A stretch of DNA of 64,000 nt from Petrosia ficiformis (GCA_947044365.1 OX345638.1:5220201-5284200); one strand, 5' to 3'. Shown: positions 53,701-64,000, counted from the first letter of the stretch. Notes: generated from the sequence alone by a model not told the origin. Translations and numbers: made by a program.

Positions 53701-53727
53701 AATATGTACTCACTCACCAGTAGCCAT
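44797..53727 (-). CDS. Gene D: kelch - coiled coil - ZU5 - CARD-like protein, mosaic copy
   Basis: Start ATG is at 53727 (MATG, GTGAGT donor). Kelch exons are 52978-53529, 52749-52921, 52078-52281 and 51008-51179 (DRLYCWGGEQEDLP, RILYFGGSCKP, LLVIGGIGH, VMFGGVTQ, FWIVVTGGSSE). Coiled-coil exons run from about 50100 down to 48471, the last being longer than in B (LQMQRERIRELEFTIEEV). The ZU5 exon is 47891-48397 (WGDYGFKMYFPKDAIPPSQ). There are about seven acidic linker exons between 46600 and 47840, more than in B or C. The beta-rich exons (46440-46550, 46205-46370 and 45930-46128, with KKDADLFGSNDLP) resemble gene A rather than B/C. The last exon 44797-45164 is nearly the B/C version. I see no clear stop or frame break in the exons checked, so it is probably functional. 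Presumed cytosolic adaptor; function unknown. Confidence 0.7.
50530..50870. repeat. Partial duplication plus small insertion in gene D intron
   Basis: The intron segment ending in the exon 5 donor (CTAATTCAATGATCACTAG) occurs twice, at about 50560-50755 and 50855-51025. Only the second is followed by a complete exon 5. Between them is an about 100-bp element from CAGGGGTTGTGGTAAATTAA to GCAGTTATGCCACTG, with an internal hairpin GAGGAGGCA-TTT-GCCTCCTC. Confidence 0.65.
51337..51953. mobile_element. MITE with GGGGTAATTTCGT ends in gene D intron
   Basis: The left end GGGGTAATTTCGTGCTAG and right end (reverse complement) CGAGGTAATTTCGTTCTA are inverted, and GAATTTACCCC motifs repeat inside at 51395 and 51725. 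The centre is a long AT palindrome (about 51594-51666). Introns of B and C lack it. Confidence 0.65.
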
Positions 53728-54129
53728 TATCGAATAAAGAGGATTAAAGAGAAAGGCTGATGAGCAGATTCAACACTGGTTGTGATAATTAAAAACATCA
53801 CATGATGTCATGTGATCATGTTATGAACAATGAAATGAATTACATAAGAATTAAAAAAAAACATAGATATAATTATATATATATATACATTATCATATTG
53901 TTTTACATATTTATGTAAATAGAGAAATAATTATACAAAAATCTATCTTCAATGTTTTGTGTCAGAGCAACTTTTAGAAATGTTGTATGAAATGTATTGT
54001 GTAAAATATTTGATGTCATTTGCTTACTAGCTTCACATTATGACTCATATTATTAGGAAAATTAGTATGTATGTAGCTAATATACTGATGATTAACATGA
54101 TTTATGTTATATTAATTCTTGCTCACATA
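53728..54129. promoter_or_regulatory. Upstream flank of gene D, conserved with B and C
   Basis: The 300-400 bp upstream of the start codons of B (23256-23560), C (42830-43160) and D are recognisably the same. Shared blocks include ATTAAAGAGAAAGGCTGATGAGC, CACATGATGTCATGTGATCATG and GCTTACTAGCT. The palindromic CACATGATGTCATGTG is a plausible bZIP/CRE-like site. The promoter role is inferred from position only. Confidence 0.4.
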
Positions 54130-54432
54130 GCAGATCTTGTGAGGTATAAATCATTGTAAATTTTCAGTCAAATATCTGTGGAGAAGAAAGTTATTTGTTG
54201 ACAAATTCCACAACTTTGTACTAATAATAGATTTTTATGAACATTTGTGTGTTTATATATATATATATATATATGTATAATTATATATAATAGATATCTA
54301 TATACACAAATGTTTTAATTTGTTATTTGTTATTTATTATTATAAGTACAAAGTCATGGAATTTGTCAACAAATAACTTTGTTCTCCACAGATAATTGAC
54401 TGAAAATGTACAATAATTTATACCTCACAAGC
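54130..54432. mobile_element. Foldback element, about 100-bp arms
   Basis: The left arm from CTTGTGAGGTATAAATCATTGTA through GTTATTTGTTGACAAATTCC to ACTTTGTACT is mirrored at 54345-54432, with a (TA)n and ATTTGTTATT-rich centre. There is no coding potential. It is probably a MITE whose two halves are nearly entire inverted repeats. Confidence 0.8.
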
Positions 54433-54504
54433 ATATCAATACAGCATTGAAACTCCTGTAACCAAATAAGAGTTGAAATAACCGGTTAATTTTACAGTCT
54501 AATT

Positions 54505-54800
54505 ATTGTTAATAGTATCTTACTCTCAAAGGTTCCTTGTGAGGTTCAATACTCTATCCTCTATAAACTACTTGTTCCATACTAACACTATCAAGTTCAA
54601 TATATCCATTAACTGGATTGAGGAATGAAAACCTAATCATCTCATCTTTTTCAGCACTATGATCTCTTTAATAAACTATAAAATGATGATAATGAATATT
54701 AGTGAATATTATAATTATAAGGGTAATTATTATAATTATATTACCTCTAAAAATACTTTTATGTTTTGCACAACCATAAATATCATTTCCCACGTTATAT
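54505..54800 (-). pseudogene. Remnant of a fifth kelch-ZU5 family copy (E)
   Basis: Two beta-rich exons on the minus strand match gene D at 46190-46375 and 46430-46480 very closely (TCTCAAAGGTTCCTTGTGAG, TACTTGTTCCATACTAACAC, CACAACCATAAATATCATTT) but with small deletions, for example near 54660. The rest of the copy is gone. It marks the right-hand edge of the tandem array. Confidence 0.75.
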
Positions 54801-54809
54801 TTCACTAGT

Positions 54810-54970
54810 GTCAGAGGTTTTGATGAGTTTCAAACATGGGCCAAATTGGCTCAAAAATGGTTAGTACGAGAGCCATTGGAAATGCATCTTGAGCCATTCA
54901 AATGGGAGTTAATGCTTTTAGTGACAATAAAATCATAATTAACTGCACCACTGCAGGTGTTCAAAGTATA
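54810..54970 (-). repeat. Dispersed repeat, inverse of 10741-10900
   Basis: GTTTTGATGAGTTTCAAACA through GTGGTGC matches the reverse complement of 10741-10900. It terminates the fifth-copy remnant, so it may lie at the recombination breakpoint. Confidence 0.6.
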
Positions 54971-55190
54971 TGTATAAACAGTATTAAGTCTAAGTCTGAC
55001 ATGGCTAATCGCTAATGGCTCAGTTATGAGAGCGGTTTAAATCTTACAATCAACACAAAGATATACTACTGCACTATTATATACTATGTCAACAAAAAGA
55101 TTATTCAAAACCTTTTGACCTAGAGTTGACCAATTGACCATGTGCTATATAGCAGTGTTTCAGCCCCGCCTTCCAAGGCGTGTTTTAAAC

Positions 55191-58100
55191 ATGGACGATC
55201 GCCCCAACCTCTCTGAACTTCAAGAATCAGTTAGAACTCTTAAGTGGCATAACTTGGGACTCCAGTTAGGCCTTGAAGATATTGCCCTGGAGGGAATTAG
55301 AATACGGTGTGGCACTGACCCTGATGAATGTAGAAGAGCCATGTTCGCTTTGTGGTTGCGGACTAGCTTTAAACCGACTAGAAAACAACTTCTAGAAGCT
55401 CTCAGGACGACCTCCGTAGCAGAGATTTATATAGCAGATGAATATGAGAGATCTTTCCAAACTCATAGTATGTATAAGTATAATATAAGTATAGGTAGTT
55501 TAAGATGGTGGACAGGTCAACTGAGTTGATTGAATCAATAGGTTGGCCATTGTTGCATCAGTAGTTTAGCTAACTTGTAGTTTCTGATAAGAGGGAAGGT
55601 AACTAACTAGCTTCATCCTCCTCATCAGGCTCTCCTAATACTCCAGATATAATATTATTTACACCTAAAATAAATATTTCTACATCCTTTGGCGTGATGA
55701 GGTGGCTAAATCTGACGTTTTATATTAGAGACCTAGCCACAATCTGAGGGTTCAGTTGTGATATTGTGGTACAAAGTAACAACATCAAAGAAGTACGGAT
55801 TTATGAACACAGCAAAAAAAAAATGCAATTTTAATAAAAGGAGCTCAACAGTATTATGATAACATTCTGGTGCCTGCAGCAGAATTTTATAGATTCATCC
55901 AAGCAGAAGGAAGACAGCAAGGCAAGCATGAAGGCAATACCAACACTTTACTGACCTGCATAACGTCCACATTTTAAACAGCCCAGACTTTTAACTTTTT
56001 TCCAAGAATGCTATATATTCAAAAATCATGCTTCGTTAGTTGCAAGAAACCAGCACAGCGAATGTTTGATTCAGTAGCATTGTTCACGCTTAATGTATTA
56101 CTTGACTGTGATTGCTAATTATTGTGGATGTACGTACACCTACATACTTATGTGCAATGTATCATCAATTCATAGCCTCCAGCTTCAGCCATAATAGTCA
56201 TTTTCTTTGCTTTATTTTGTTGGTTTCGTCTAAACAGTGTGGTTAGGTATATAAGACAGTTATAGGTCTTCAGGTCAGGAAATTTCAACAACTGATATTT
56301 GCAATTTGAAATAATCATTTCAATGATAATTAATTGTAGTCCAAAAAATGAAGACTGTATGTAGTTTTCCCTGCTAGGTGTGAAGGTTAAAATAACCCAT
56401 TCATTTTTATAGTGTACCTTCATATACTGTGGCAATTGATGTAAGAACAAGGATGACAATATTCATTTGCTTGTTCTCACAGAGTGTCATTTAAAGTCTG
56501 TTCACATTCACAATGGCCTCAAATTTAGGATTTGATAACTTTATATGTACTATAGTGTATACTATATTTTATACTGTAAAAAGTAATAGGTTATTTAACC
56601 TTTAATTCATTAAAGTAATTTGAATGCAATTGTTAATGTTGATCTGTTTTTTTCTGTTACGTTATATTTGCAAGTACTAGTTTCATTTGATCTTGATCCA
56701 TATTGACTAGCATATATAGTACATGTCACAGTAAAGCATAGTAATTAATAAAAACATTAATAGAAGTAGGATTGCAGGAGTTGGGGTGAAATTTTGTTAG
56801 TGTTTTTTAATCATATATTTAGGAATTGATTCTGAACATGAAGAGAAACAGTTGTTCTTACGTCAAATGTGTGGATGTGGAAAGTGTAGCATTGATGACC
56901 AGATGCAGGGAAGGCTTTGTCCGCAAAGCAGAAAACAATCTTACCCAAAATTCATTCTACTACAACGAGATTCCCCGAGAGTGTCAACTCTATTGAAACA
57001 GAATTTAGATGTCGATATTAAGTTACAAGCAGAAACTGAGAACATCATAGAAATATTCAAATCGTGTTATTTCTTAACAATGGAGAATCTTTACCGTGAA
57101 ATGAATGGATATTGGTATGACCGACAGAGACGAACCCTGCTAGTAATCGATGAAGTAGTCAGATTTTTGCAAAATCGGCTAGGGCTTCCTGTACCACAAG
57201 ATATCGTAGATGTTGATGATTTAACTAGCTACCTCAAGACTATACGTGTGTCTTGGTTCAATTTCAAACCTATAGCTCTGATCTCCAAAGTATTTTTGAA
57301 TCCCTATTATCCAGAGCTACAGAAAAAGTGGATCGAATACTTCCATCTTTTTTACGAGTATTGTTATCAACGTAATTTGAAGCAATGTGTGGGAATCTTG
57401 TTTAACACTGAGAATGACAATATTTTTATTTTATGAGTGGATGAAACATACTATGATATGACTCTCTCAGATATTTCCTGCCTACGTGATTCCCTCAGTT
57501 ATGTATTAGGGTGTAATGAACTATCAGTCCATCTACTTGGCATTTCACCAGGTTCTCTCCTCTTAGTATTCTGTTACAGTTGTGAAGACTACCTCACCAG
57601 GTTTGAGTTGACAAGGGAACAGCTGGCTCGCCTTGCAGATTTAAAAATTTGTAAAATATTCAGTCTCAGAGATATTGAAAATCGTTTTGTATATTCTGAC
57701 TTACAGAATATGGTATGTTTGTATTTTGATGTTAGTGGATATATAATTATAATATGTTTTGTTTCTTAGATTGCACCACACATAAAGGGAGCAATAGAGA
57801 GTGAACCTACTCCACAAGGTGATAATAATTATATTAATGAAATAGGAGGTTTGTTTGATTTCCCGGCAAATGGCAACACTAACTTTTATACCAATTAAAA
57901 TAAAAATTGTTAAAATAACTAATTTATTGGTCAGTACAGTTGCGAAGAAGTTGCATATCTGCAGTTTATTTAGTAAGCAAGCACCCACCTTTGTGTGTAA
58001 GAGGCCACTGCATTGTTTTGACAGTATAATCCTAAAGGAAAACTATCTCATGCAATCTCCCATGTACCTTCAGATAGTGGCTTGTTGGCCCAACCATGCT

Positions 58101-61100
58101 TTATAGTTTATTATTACATCTGTCTAAACATACACAGCTATAAAATACCTAATAGTGCTTCAATACTTATTGATTAATTACAATTGGCACAAAGTAGTAT
58201 CCCATGTATCTTGCAGGAACAACTAAGTTGCACTAACTGAATTAACAAATTTGCAAGCAATTATTAGTTACTTTAACAATTTTCTTTTTACAGTGTAATG
58301 ATAATAATTATGTCTTCTGTTGTTAGCAGTAGATTAGTCAACCATTACTAACAATATTAGCATCATTTGTAGGTTTGCATTATAAATTTAATATTTTAGT
58401 ATGAGCTGAAGTTTGTTCATATTAAGTCAAATATTAAATTTAATATTCTATAGAAACTTATCATCATTATAATTATGTTTCATTATTTTAAAGAACTTTT
58501 ACAAATACTGGAGAATGCCCAAAAGAAAGGATTTGTCAGTGTGAAGTTTACTAGCTTTGCACTCTTCGGTGCATCAGGAGTTGGCAAGACGTCCTTATTA
58601 AATCTGCTATTGAGAAAAGAACCAGTCACTGAACATCACAGCACCCCTGTCGCTAAAGCTCCAGAGGTATGTGTGGTTAGTAAAGAGGAACATGGCGGTG
58701 ATTATGTCAAGGGTAAAACCATGGATGGTGATAATAGCAGAGTCACTGAAGAGGAAAGTCATGTTATCATGTCTGATGAAAGCTGCTATTGGAAATCAAC
58801 AGATCCAGAGACAATGAAAATCAAATTCCTTCAGGCCATAAAGTACTGTGTTCGAACTCAAAGTGATGAAACTGAACCTCAAGAATTACAAGAATCTAAT
58901 GAAGCTCAAGTGAAAAATACCTCACAAGAAAAAGTACAATCTGTTGAACAGACGGCAGTCACCTCAGAAGTGACACCAAAGAAGAAGCCTCCCCACTCTC
59001 TGCCTACTAATCCTTCTTCTCTAAATGAAGAACAGCTACAGTCGATTTCTGAAGTAAACGAGTCCAAATGGAAGTCATTTTTCACATCACAAAGGAATCC
59101 AAAAAAAAAGTCTCGCGACTCTCTTCCTTCTGATCCTTCTTCTCTAAATGAAGAACAGCTACAGTCGATTTCTGAAGTAAAAGAGTCCAAATGGAAGTCA
59201 TTATTCTCATCACAAAAGAATCCAAAGAAAAAGTCTCCCGACTCTTTGCCTTCTGATCCTTCCTCTCCAAATAAAGAACAGCTACAGTTGATTTCTGAAA
59301 TAAAAGAGTCTGAAGAGACACCATTGCTCACATCGCTAGCAACACCAAAGAAGAAGCCTCATGACTCCCTTTCTACTGATCGTTCTCAAGATAACAAACA
59401 GCTACAGCCAACATCTGAAGTGAAAGAGTCAAAATGGAAGTCATTATTCTCATCACAAAGGAATCCAAAGAAAAGGCCTCCCGACTCTCTGCCTTCTGAT
59501 CCTTCTAAAGAACAAATACAATCAATGTCTGGAGAAGAAGAGAAGTCATTACCCACATTACAAGTGACACCAGTGACGAAGCCTCATGACACACTGTCTA
59601 CTGATCCTACTACTCTAAATAAAGAGCTTCTTCAATTGATTACTGAAGTAAAGAAATCAAATGAGTTGTATAAAACTCATATGATGTACGGTGTTGACTT
59701 AGGAGGTCAGGCTGCTTTCTTAGATGTTGCTCCAGCACTACTTTGTTATCATTCACTCAATATGGTTCTTTTTAGGCTTGATGAAAAGCTTGATGATGCT
59801 GCAAATTTCTTCTATTCAGTGCATGGGCGAAAAGTTGGTGAAGGCGAGAAAAGACAGTTGAGCACTATGCAGCTTACAAAAAGCTTTTTTCGTTGCAAGT
59901 CTCAGCTTCGTCCTCCACTCTTTCAAGGAGTTAAAAAGCATGGAAGGCCACACTTTGTAGTCATTGGTACATGCTACGATGAATATGAAAGGCTTCAAGA
60001 AAATAATGAGCTTAAAGAGAGCCTTGATGAGAAGAATGAGTATCTTCGTTGTGAGCTTAAGAATTATGAAGATGTCAGATATGATTACACCAAAGGTAAA
60101 AATATAATCTTTCCAGTCAACAATATGGGTAGAGGTAGAAATGAAGAAGAGATTGCCGAAAGAATCCGACGTATTACAGGTCGATCTTACATTACAGCTG
60201 AAGTTCCTGCACGATGGTTCTTCTTCCAAGTAGAGCTAAAATCAAGAACAAAAGGTCGAAGAATGATAAGGCTTGATGAATGTGTTGAGATTGGAAAGTC
60301 AGTTGGTATGCAACGTAAGGAGGTACTGGCTGCTTTGTGGTACTTCCATAATCTGTCCATTTATCTCCACTTTACCGATATTCTGCCTCATGTGGTGTTT
60401 CTGGATCCACAAGTGCTATTTGATATGCTGTCACAGATAATTGCTATTTCATATGGAGATGATCGCTATGACGATGCCACAATTAAGAGCCTTAAAACAA
60501 AAGGAATCTTCAAACGACAGTTACTAGACACTATGGAATTTGAGGAGAATGTTTTCTCTTGTGATGATTTCCTGAAGCTAATGGAAGGCTTACTAATAAT
60601 AGCACAGATCCCAAACGACACAAGATATTTTATTCCATGTGTCCTGGATATAATTGATAATCCATTTGAAGATAGTAGTGATGCTATTGAGCCTCTATAT
60701 CTAACATGGGATGATGAATTGATTCCTAATGGTCTTTTCACATCACTTGTAGTCTTTCTCATGGGGCATATTGCTCCAACTCAGTTTAAGTTGGTTAATG
60801 ATGTTTATCGTAACAAAGTTGTCCTTAGGTGTCAACATTTCGGTGGTATTCTACATTTACTAGATCAGGTGAAATCATTAACTATACGTTACTTCGGTCC
60901 ATCTCGTAACTGCTTCAATATTCATCGTATGATTCATCAAGGTGTAGAATCAATTGTTTGCAAGTTTGGTTGGACCGATTCTCTGGCTTCTACACAGGAA
61001 AGGTTTCGCTGTAAAATACAAGAATGTACAAATTCCTCAATCCATTTTTGCCATCTAATTAGTGAACATGAGGAAGTGCTCTGGTGTGATGTAAGCAATG

Positions 61101-61148
61101 TCAAGTGCTCAGCTGATAAGACCAGACATCTTTCCTGGTTTCATGAAG
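55191..61148 (+). CDS. Death domain - Roc-like GTPase - COR protein
   Basis: Four exons with consistent phases: 55191-55467, 56823-57712, 57770-57818 and 58494-61148. Start chosen at MDDRPNLSE; an in-frame ATG at 55134 is possible. Exon 1 is a death domain (WHNLGLQLGL, MFALWL, LLEALRTTSVAEIYIADEYE). Exon 2 has a Cys-rich start (CGCGKCSIDD...GRLCP) and a region I do not recognise. Exon 4 has a P-loop GASGVGKTS, then a 41-residue repeat array, then DLGGQ (G3) and a TCYD G4-like motif. COR-type sequence follows (RWFFFQVEL, ALWYFHNLSIYLHF, VVFLDPQVLFDMLSQII). Roc-COR proteins are GTP-regulated signalling switches; with a death domain this resembles MFHAS1/DAPK-type relatives, and no kinase is seen. 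Oddity: an in-frame TGA at 57434-57436 splits exon 2. It is probably cytosolic and may continue into the phosphatase exons at 62057. Confidence 0.7.
55468..56822. other. Intron 1 of the death-Roc-COR gene
   Basis: GTATGT donor and TATATTTAG acceptor. It includes repeat-derived pieces: 56370-56425 and 56570-56615 carry ends like those of the 40866-41578 element, in opposite orientations (AAAATAACCCATTCATTTTTATAGTG and CTGTAAAAAGTAATAGGTTA). The block between them is about 250 bp, so a nested or deleted element is likely. Confidence 0.5.
57819..58493. mobile_element. Intron 3 containing a MITE (57880-58300)
   Basis: Left motifs AAAATTGTTAAAATAACTAATTTATTGGTCAGTACAGTTGC and right-hand inverse motifs TTAGTTACTTTAACAATTTT...TTTTTACAGTG correspond to the 25411-25783 family. 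Donor is CAAG|GTGATA. The best acceptor in phase is TTTTAAAG at 58493. Confidence 0.55.
58976..59620 (+). repeat. Coding tandem repeat, 123-bp unit, about 6 units
   Basis: CCAAAGAAGAAGCCT-type unit starts at 58976, 59099, 59222, 59345 and 59465, with a diverged one at 59570. Spacing is 123 bp, then 120 and about 105. Each encodes about 41 residues of the type PKKKSxDSLPSDPSSLNEEQ followed by LQSISEVKESKWKSLFSSQ. The array lies between G1 and G3 of the GTPase. Confidence 0.9.
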
Positions 61149-62056
61149 GTATGTTTTTTCCTATTGATATATCTAAATATTAATTGTATTGTTTTTGCTT
61201 CTATAAAAAGTGTAGTATATATTACAATATTATTAGTATATATTTGTGATGCTTTCTCTACTGATTCTTGTTGTCTAGTTGAAATGTTACAGAAACAAGC
61301 TCATCTGTTATATACTGTTTACACTAACCAACTATAATCCAACCTACATGTATCTGTTATCTTTATTAGTTTGGTATCATATATCATATCATAAAAGTTT
61401 CTGATCTTCCTTTCTTTGCTTTTATCAAATCTTCATCACCTCATATCATAAGCTGATATCATGACTAGCTCTCTAGTTAGAGATATTGATTCTTGTTATG
61501 GTCTTGGCTTCTCGGCTCTTTTGTGCTCTGTAGCTTCGTTTTTCATGAATTACTTCTAAATCAATTTTTTTTACAACATGATACAAGTGTGTTGTAGTGA
61601 GTACTGGGCTTGTGTGCACATGTCTATTGAAAGATCTACAGATTGCTCATCACAAAACATAGAATTCTAATTACATGTAGTATAATATTATTATAGAGTA
61701 TGTACAGTTAGTCTAGATTGACACATCCTTCTGCTCTACTATCTATGCTTATATTTACTAACATAACAGGAAAGAATGACATATTAACAAATGTTCCTTT
61801 TTAGATATTTCTATCAGTATTATTGCTCAACAGATTTTTACTCTGTTCTAACCTGTACGTTATAATTCGCATGTAAGAAATTCTGTAATTCATATTGCCG
61901 GTATTGAGGCAACTAGTGAGATTCATAAATAATGTGTGGGGGAGTAGCTAATCTATATATGAATAATTAATTAGTAATTAAAACTATTTCTAAAATACTT
62001 TTCTGACATGAGTATACAGATTCACGTATTGACAACATTGTTTTATTTTCCTCCAG
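61149..62056. other. Intron, with an alternative terminal exon at 61279-61337
   Basis: The GTATGT donor at 61149 is followed by two phase-compatible acceptors. TTGTTGTCTAG at 61278 gives a short tail (VEMLQKQAHLLYTVYTNQL, then stop at 61335-61337). TTTTCCTCCAG at 62056 leads into phosphatase sequence. Either would continue the frame after SWFHE. The remainder is AT-rich without features. Confidence 0.45.
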
Positions 62057-63156
62057 TGGAAGAACGTTTGAAACCCACACCCCAAAGTCCTTTCTCACAA
62101 CCCATTCTCCGAAGTTCTTTTGCACAACATGTTAAAGAGATGCACAGAGAGAGGGATAAGAACTTTGAATTAGAATATCAGGTTATATGCATATATGTAT
62201 ATTCAGTATATTCTCAGTATATTCACTCAGTATACCATCTAATTCATTGTGTTAATACATATCTTCCAGTATACCTTCCAGTTATTTCAGTATAATTTAT
62301 TTTAATATATTCCAGAATACTAGTCTATTCCTGTGTATAATTTAGTATATTGCAGTACACTGGTGAATTCCAGTATACATGTATATGTTCTCCAGTATGT
62401 ATGTTCTAGTGTACATGTATATTCTGGTATATTTCTGTATTTTTATACAGTCACTAGCTAATCCAGCTGTTATTCCAAGTGAAATAGCTACGAATCCAAT
62501 CAATCGTTCTAAAAATAGATTTGCTAATATAATCCCATGTGAGTTTTAAGTATCATTATGTATCGAGTTATGTGATGTGAGATAATCATTTGTATTACCT
62601 GTGTGTGTTTTTGAACATAATCAATGTTATGTTTCTATTGTTTGCTGCTTATAATTAACAGTATTTACCCAATTACGTTTTACACATATAGACACAACTC
62701 TTTTAACATACACTTATACATTCATGTACACTATACATGTACAGACAAAAGTTCATATGCTTATGTACATGTATATACATTTAATAGATGACTTCTCACT
62801 CGTTGTTTTGGAAGCTGAGAAAGATAAAGAAGGATCAGATTACATCAATGCATCTTACATAGATGTAAGATTAACTAACTTAGAAGCATTCATATAACAT
62901 TCAATGTACATTTGTTCATATTTACATATTCACTATAATTGTGTATATGTACACATGTACATGTACAATCATGTTAGTACATGTACATGTGTACATGTAT
63001 ACATTCAATACATGTAACTTTTTATTCACTATCAATTGTAATTTCCCACTAAAATAGTTTGTTATAATATATCATTGTGTTTATGGCATACGATATTGTA
63101 TATATTACATTATTTTTAGGGATACAACAGAGATAATGCTTATATAGCAGCACAAG
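62057..63156 (+). CDS. Start of receptor-type protein tyrosine phosphatase catalytic domain (runs off window)
   Basis: Exons 62057-62181, 62451-62538, 62788-62864 and 63120-63156, all with GT-AG borders and agreeing phases. Together they give the N-terminal third of a classical PTP domain: FAQHVKEMHRERDKNFELEY, then KNRFANIIPYDDFSLV, then GSDYINASYIDGYNRDNAYI followed by AAQ. These match the conserved KNRY/F..I.PYD and DYINASYIDGY motifs that form the substrate-recognition and core elements. The catalytic HCSAG segment lies beyond the window. No signal peptide, transmembrane or fibronectin exon precedes it here, and the first exon enters in the phase left by the COR exon at 61148, so it may be the C-terminal half of that gene. 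An independent start at ATG 62008 is possible but weak. Confidence 0.8.
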
Positions 63157-64000
63157 GTAATCTGTTCATATATTGTATATATTCACAAGATCCATAAAAA
63201 ATATTTTCAATGAAAATGAAAGAAAATGTAGGGAAAAAAGTATGTAAACAAGGTCGGGATAGTACTAACACAAGAGGATCCAAAATTAAACAACCACTTA
63301 CATATAACCCTACATAAGTACATACACTGTTATATGTAAAGCAAAACACAATGAGCTGTACTTATGTAAGGTTATATGGAAATAGTTTGTTTAATTTTGG
63401 GTCCTACGTTTAACCTCCTGTGTCAGTACCATTCTGACCTTTGCATACTTTTTGGGTTTTGACATTCGAACAGGTTTCGAAAATGTTTCATGTTTCCATT
63501 GTTTTCTTTTCGGAAAATTTGTGAGTTTGTTTTGTAGATTACAGAAATACTGTTTTAAGTTATATATATATATATATATATATAATTATATATATCATAC
63601 TAGATTGTTCAGTCATAATTTCGTTAACGCTTCAATGTTTATAGCATAATTATAATCATACATAGGCACAATTACAGACATGAAGGTCACCTTTTGTGTA
63701 TATCAATTCATTCTCATTCAGATGATGCCTTTTTTCTATTTCTGTATCAGCATTGTCTGCAGTCCTCCATAACAGCTTGACACAAATGCGCATGTGCAAA
63801 TTCAATTCCACATGCTAGATTAATCAATACACTTAGAAAAATGGTGTCCAATTTGAGATCAAATTTCTGCAGTCATTGAGCCTGGACTCTCATTTTTCAT
63901 ATTACCGGAAGATATCATCTCAATAGTTGTAGACCAGAATTTTACTATGAATACAATTGGAATAATGCTAGAATCATTGTGATACATGCAGTTCAAAAAC
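63157..64000. other. Intron of the phosphatase gene
   Basis: Follows the CAAG|GTAATC donor at 63157. It contains an imperfect inverted pair (AACACAAGAGGATCCAAAATTAAAC near 63265 against GTTTAATTTTGGGTCCTACGTTTAACCTCCTGTGT near 63388, about 150 bp in all), which looks like another small foldback repeat, and a (TA)n near 63560. No further exon of the phosphatase is recognised before the window ends. Confidence 0.5.

Noticed and set aside
57434..57436. Selenocysteine codon
   Set aside because: No SECIS-like element was recognised and the protein type is not a known selenoprotein; sequencing error or a null allele is simpler.
57437..57769. Separate small gene starting at GTG after the TGA
   Set aside because: GTG is not a plausible eukaryotic start here, and the frame continues the preceding exon exactly. 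It is one exon interrupted by TGA.
58475..58494. Independent start of the GTPase protein at ATG 58475
   Set aside because: Possible, but the acceptor at 58493 joins in phase with the preceding exon and places the death domain upstream, as in related architectures. The 5-codon difference carries no motif.
58494..61148. NACHT/NLR-type NTPase
   Set aside because: The P-loop is followed by DxxGQ and COR-type sequence, not by the Walker B and winged-helix motifs of NACHT proteins.

Overview
The window is strongly AT-rich eukaryotic DNA with short GT-AG introns, many small non-autonomous transposons, and genes that combine metazoan signalling domains (death domain, ZU5, kelch, Roc/COR GTPase, receptor-type tyrosine phosphatase). 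This suggests an early-branching animal. A demosponge such as Amphimedon is my best guess, but that is inference from style and domain mixture, not a database match.

Layout. From 1 to about 54.8 kb the window is a tandem cluster of related minus-strand genes. Four copies are visible: A (2220-6876, lacking its 5' kelch part), B (15275-23255, the most complete), C (33898-42829, damaged) and D (44797-53727, apparently complete). A few exons of a fifth copy remain at 54.5-54.8 kb. The shared product has N-terminal kelch repeats, a long coiled coil assembled from small exons, a ZU5 domain, an acidic Ser/Thr-rich linker, a beta-rich region in the position where ZU5 proteins often carry UPA, and a helical C-terminal domain that looks CARD/death-like. 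Upstream of copies B and C (at their 3' sides) lie two decayed copies of the replicative helicase gene MCM7 (11.1-14.3 kb and 30.1-32.2 kb), so gene and pseudogene were duplicated together.

Mobile DNA. Copy A is cut off at a degenerate BEL/Pao retrotransposon (about 7.98-10.65 kb). A nearly intact hAT transposon (27639-29933) has 8-bp target-site duplications, a BED-finger transposase with one intron, and a single-base slip in an A run. Several MITE families sit in introns and between genes, and comparing the paralogues dates them relative to the duplications. A hammerhead-ribozyme-like motif lies in an intron of gene B (minus strand, 20747-20791). There are also a 12-copy 46-bp minisatellite, a 51-bp array, and several perfect or near-perfect hairpins.

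Plus-strand gene. From 55191 to beyond 63156 a different gene runs the other way: a death domain, a Cys-rich unknown region, a Roc-like GTPase with a Ser/Pro-rich 41-residue repeat array inserted after the P-loop, a COR domain and then, in matching splice phase, the start of a receptor-type protein tyrosine phosphatase catalytic domain. If spliced as one transcript this is a death-Roc-COR-PTP protein. One in-frame TGA in its second exon needs explaining.

How the parts may work together is inference: both gene types carry death-fold or ZU5 modules used in signalling adaptors, and the tandem, divergent, mosaic kelch-ZU5 family has the look of a fast-evolving recognition or adaptor locus.
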